Source: Lachnospiraceae bacterium
Lineage (GTDB): Bacteria > Bacillota_A > Clostridia > Lachnospirales > Lachnospiraceae
Length of the DNA stretch: 8,691 bases
Direction of reading: 5' to 3'
Assembly (NCBI GenBank): GCA_017960415.1
Contig: JAGCZE010000051.1
Location: 1-8,691, forward strand
The notes beneath the pieces are model-generated. The model was not told the origin of the DNA and ran no database searches. It saw only the letters and a program-made list of their open reading frames with translations. The translations under genes were made by a program, and so were the position numbers. This document shows, piece by piece, positions 7,153 to 8,691 of this stretch. The number at the start of each line of letters is the position of its first letter. The first letter of the stretch is position 1.

Positions 7153-7917
7153 CTACCTCTGAAACTGCTTTCCGAAATTACTCAGATAATAGCTATATTC
7201 TTGATTATTGACAAAAATAAAGGCATAATGAGAGTTCTTTTTCTCCATTCGCAAAGAATCGAGGTGTTCCCTACGGCACAGTACCTTGAAGCGGTGTCCG
7301 TTAAAACGGACAATCAGGGGAACGTCGGGGATGCTGCTGTTCTTCTCAGCCGTTCCTATAATATCCATGGAATCTATTACAGTATGGTTATCCGGATTAA
7401 CTGTAAAGTGATCAACACGATTCGTATCGGTATCCTTAACAGGACTTGGCATATTGCTGCATACCGCGGAGGTCACAACATCTTCCTCATTTTCGATCAA
7501 ACGAAGGGGTATGCGCACCAGTTCCGATAAAAAGTACTCTGTGTTGTCAGGCATTTCCTGATCCAATGATGCAAGATAGATACGAACCCATTCTTCTCCC
7601 AAACCGGCATTTGAGTACTGCTCGGCAGAGAAAACGGTGGGGGAGTATTCCGGAAGGTTTATTTTTTTACCGTATACGATCTTTTTTACGGTCTCCGGCG
7701 AAAGGAAAAACTCTTCGGCTATCTCCATGATCGAGGCACCCGTCGAATAACGGGTACAGATCAAGGTGTTTCGCTTACTGAGCTTTTCACGGTAACCGGA
7801 GGCTTCTCCCCAGCCCTTTGTTTTGGTACGTTTTGGAATATATAATGTTTTTCCCTCTGCGTATTTTTGAACCTCCGCCAAAAGGCTTGCGGGGAGAATA
7901 TCCTTTGCATTTTCCAA
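7153..7917 (-). CDS. CD3324-type HTH domain protein with long unrecognised C-terminal extension
   Basis: The N-terminal 85 residues match, from memory, the small CD3324-like helix-turn-helix family: NAKDILP, then a helix ending LYIPKR, then WGEASGYREKL, then the HTH GASIMEIAEEFFLSPETVKK. Members I recall are about 90 residues and presumed DNA-binding. Here roughly 170 further residues follow: a segment with EEWVRIYLASLDQEMPD and SELVRIPLRLIE, a polar linker of about 48 residues, and a final segment with DVPLIVRFNG and HYAFIFVNNQEYSYYL. I do not recognise these. The TTG at 7917 is chosen because GGAGG lies 8 bases upstream and family members begin close to NAKD. An in-frame ATG at 7932 lacks a ribosome binding site and directly abuts a TATAAT. 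It lies between the phosphotransferase-like gene and murI on the same strand. A role as regulator is inference. Confidence 0.72.
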   Translation of the reverse strand: MENAKDILPASLLAEVQKYAEGKTLYIPKRTKTKGWGEASGYREKLSKRNTLICTRYSTGASIMEIAEEFFLSPETVKKIVYGKKINLPEYSPTVFSAEQYSNAGLGEEWVRIYLASLDQEMPDNTEYFLSELVRIPLRLIENEEDVVTSAVCSNMPSPVKDTDTNRVDHFTVNPDNHTVIDSMDIIGTAEKNSSIPDVPLIVRFNGHRFKVLCRREHLDSLRMEKKNSHYAFIFVNNQEYSYYLSNFGKQFQR

Positions 7918-7925
7918 GTTTCTGA

Positions 7926-7930
7926 CCTCC
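7926..7930 (-). promoter_or_regulatory. Ribosome binding site deciding the HTH gene start
   Basis: GGAGG on the minus strand lies 8 bases before TTG 7917. It overlaps the alternative ATG codon (7932-7930), so it can only serve the downstream start. Confidence 0.55.
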
Positions 7931-7934
7931 ATGG

Positions 7935-7943
7935 ATTATATCA
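7935..7943 (-). promoter_or_regulatory. Extended -10 promoter element for the HTH gene
   Basis: TGA-TATAAT reads on the minus strand, two bases before the ATG at 7932. At the usual distance, transcription would begin within or next to the GGAGG, giving an almost leaderless message. The -35 region is poor (AAAACA at 17 bases). This could be chance in an AT-rich gap. Confidence 0.4.
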
Positions 7944-8003
7944 AAATGGTGGTTGTCTGTTTTTAAAAGCACAGTCAATAAACAGTTTAGAAAGTTTTGC
8001 TGC

Positions 8004-8691
8004 TTACTGTGGTAATTTGTTCATGCGATCCTCAAGCGCGTTGAGCGATACCGTGATCGATTCGCTGGACTCAAGATCGTCGATCGAAGCGTGCCACATA
8101 AGCGTGTGTAAGCCTTTAAAATACGCCATACACAGAAAACGTTCCCTGTAATTCTCTATTTCGATGTTTTTCTTCTTTGCATATTCGTACAGCTTTTCCG
8201 GAACCAGCAGATACGGCTTGTTCAGATCGAGAATGGCAAAATCCATCAGGAAATCCATGATCCCCGCACGTCCCCAGTCTGCACAATATGTCTTTCCGGC
8301 ATCGTCCATCAGCATATTGCAGAAAAATGTGTTATTGTTGGCAAGGTATCTTTGGCCTTCGCAAAAGTCTGCATACTGCATGATTTTCGCATATATCGAA
8401 TCGAAATAGTCTTTTTTCAGAAATGTAGTCCCGAACATCTGCGTCCAGTTGTGCCAGTAGCCTTCCTGCTCTTCATTGAATGTTTCGAGAACGAATTCCC
8501 TGAAAGTTGCATAAGGGGCTTTGTTATTCTCATCGAATTCTCCATACCCGGTAAGCCCGGATATGTCCGTTGCCGCGATCTCAAATATCATATCGAAGAA
8601 GTTGTCATAGTTATTTTCAAATTCTTCAACCGATAATTCATTGGAATTTCTGCCCTTGGGGCTCATTTCTATCCTGTCTTTTGTAAGATTC
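8004..8691 (-). CDS. Aminoglycoside phosphotransferase-fold protein with degenerate catalytic loop (partial)
   Basis: The frame stays open to the right edge, so the N-terminal ATP-binding lobe and true start lie outside the window. The Met at 8666 looks internal, because family-like sequence (RIEMSPKGR) begins before it. Numbering here is from that Met (220 aa). Similarity to the APH/hygromycin kinase family is seen in TDISGLTGYGEFD (33-45), a Trp/aromatic-rich region (70-82), EGQRYLANNN (103-112), FFCNMLMDD (114-122) and ADWGRAGIMDFLMD (129-142). In active kinases the loop reads HGDxxxxN; here the aligned positions 110-112 are NNN, so the catalytic Asp is replaced by Asn. Asn117 and the metal-binding Asp130 remain. 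It may therefore be a pseudokinase or a ligand-binding protein. The stop is TAA at 8006-8004, about 87 bases before the HTH gene start. Resistance function should not be assumed. Confidence 0.75.
   Translation of the reverse strand, partial: NLTKDRIEMSPKGRNSNELSVEEFENNYDNFFDMIFEIAATDISGLTGYGEFDENNKAPYATFREFVLETFNEEQEGYWHNWTQMFGTTFLKKDYFDSIYAKIMQYADFCEGQRYLANNNTFFCNMLMDDAGKTYCADWGRAGIMDFLMDFAILDLNKPYLLVPEKLYEYAKKKNIEIENYRERFLCMAYFKGLHTLMWHASIDDLESSESITVSLNALEDRMNKLPQ

Noticed and set aside
7201..7530. Plus-strand frames of about 100 codons opposite the HTH gene
   Set aside because: The minus-strand frame has a recognisable domain and a ribosome binding site; the plus-strand ones have neither.
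8004..8691. Functional aminoglycoside resistance gene
   Set aside because: The catalytic HGD is replaced by NNN and the N-lobe is outside the window, so resistance activity is not supported.
6104..8691. A single four-gene operon from the phosphotransferase-like gene through DUF1934
   Set aside because: Gaps of about 90-140 bases each hold candidate -10 boxes, and murI has a good extended -10, so separate transcription units are at least as likely.

Overview
The window reads as a chromosomal segment of a gut or rumen Clostridia species, most likely a Lachnospiraceae member of the Butyrivibrio type. The grounds are a GH115 xylan-debranching enzyme without a signal peptide, a Cache-type methyl-accepting chemotaxis protein (MCP) of clostridial style, a glutamate racemase next to a DUF1934/YwiB-like gene, a CD3324-type helix-turn-helix protein, Gram-positive ribosome binding sites (AGGAGG type), and an intergenic double hairpin of a kind recalled from gut Firmicutes. 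The placement rests on recalled family traits, not on a database search.

Layout. Bases 26-3193 (+) encode a GH115 alpha-glucuronidase, closed by a clear hairpin terminator. Bases 3331-5382 (+) encode an MCP behind a good extended -10 promoter. A 122-base nested inverted repeat (5397-5518) separates this plus-strand half from a minus-strand half. The minus strand reads, in transcription order: the C-terminal part of an aminoglycoside phosphotransferase-fold protein (8004 to the right edge, N-terminus outside the window); a CD3324-type HTH protein with a long C-terminal extension (7153-7917); glutamate racemase murI (6104-7030); and a DUF1934 protein (5551-5967). There is no gene-free stretch longer than about 170 bases, and I see no RNA genes, CRISPR arrays or complete insertion sequences.

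How the genes may work together. GH115 would remove (methyl)glucuronic acid from imported xylan fragments in the cytoplasm. The MCP next to it would steer motility toward an unknown ligand; a link to plant sugars is only a guess from proximity. MurI makes D-glutamate for peptidoglycan. The HTH protein and the phosphotransferase-like protein are the least understood pair.

The observations most worth a second look are: the phosphotransferase-like protein carries NNN where the family has the catalytic HGD, so it looks like a pseudokinase; the CD3324 domain is fused to about 170 unrecognised residues; three unrelated proteins (GH115, MurI, the HTH protein) each carry hydrophilic low-complexity insertions or linkers; and the nested hairpin has IS-like GGGGCTGTCGC ends. 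I do not see a clearly new multi-gene system, and I do not claim one.
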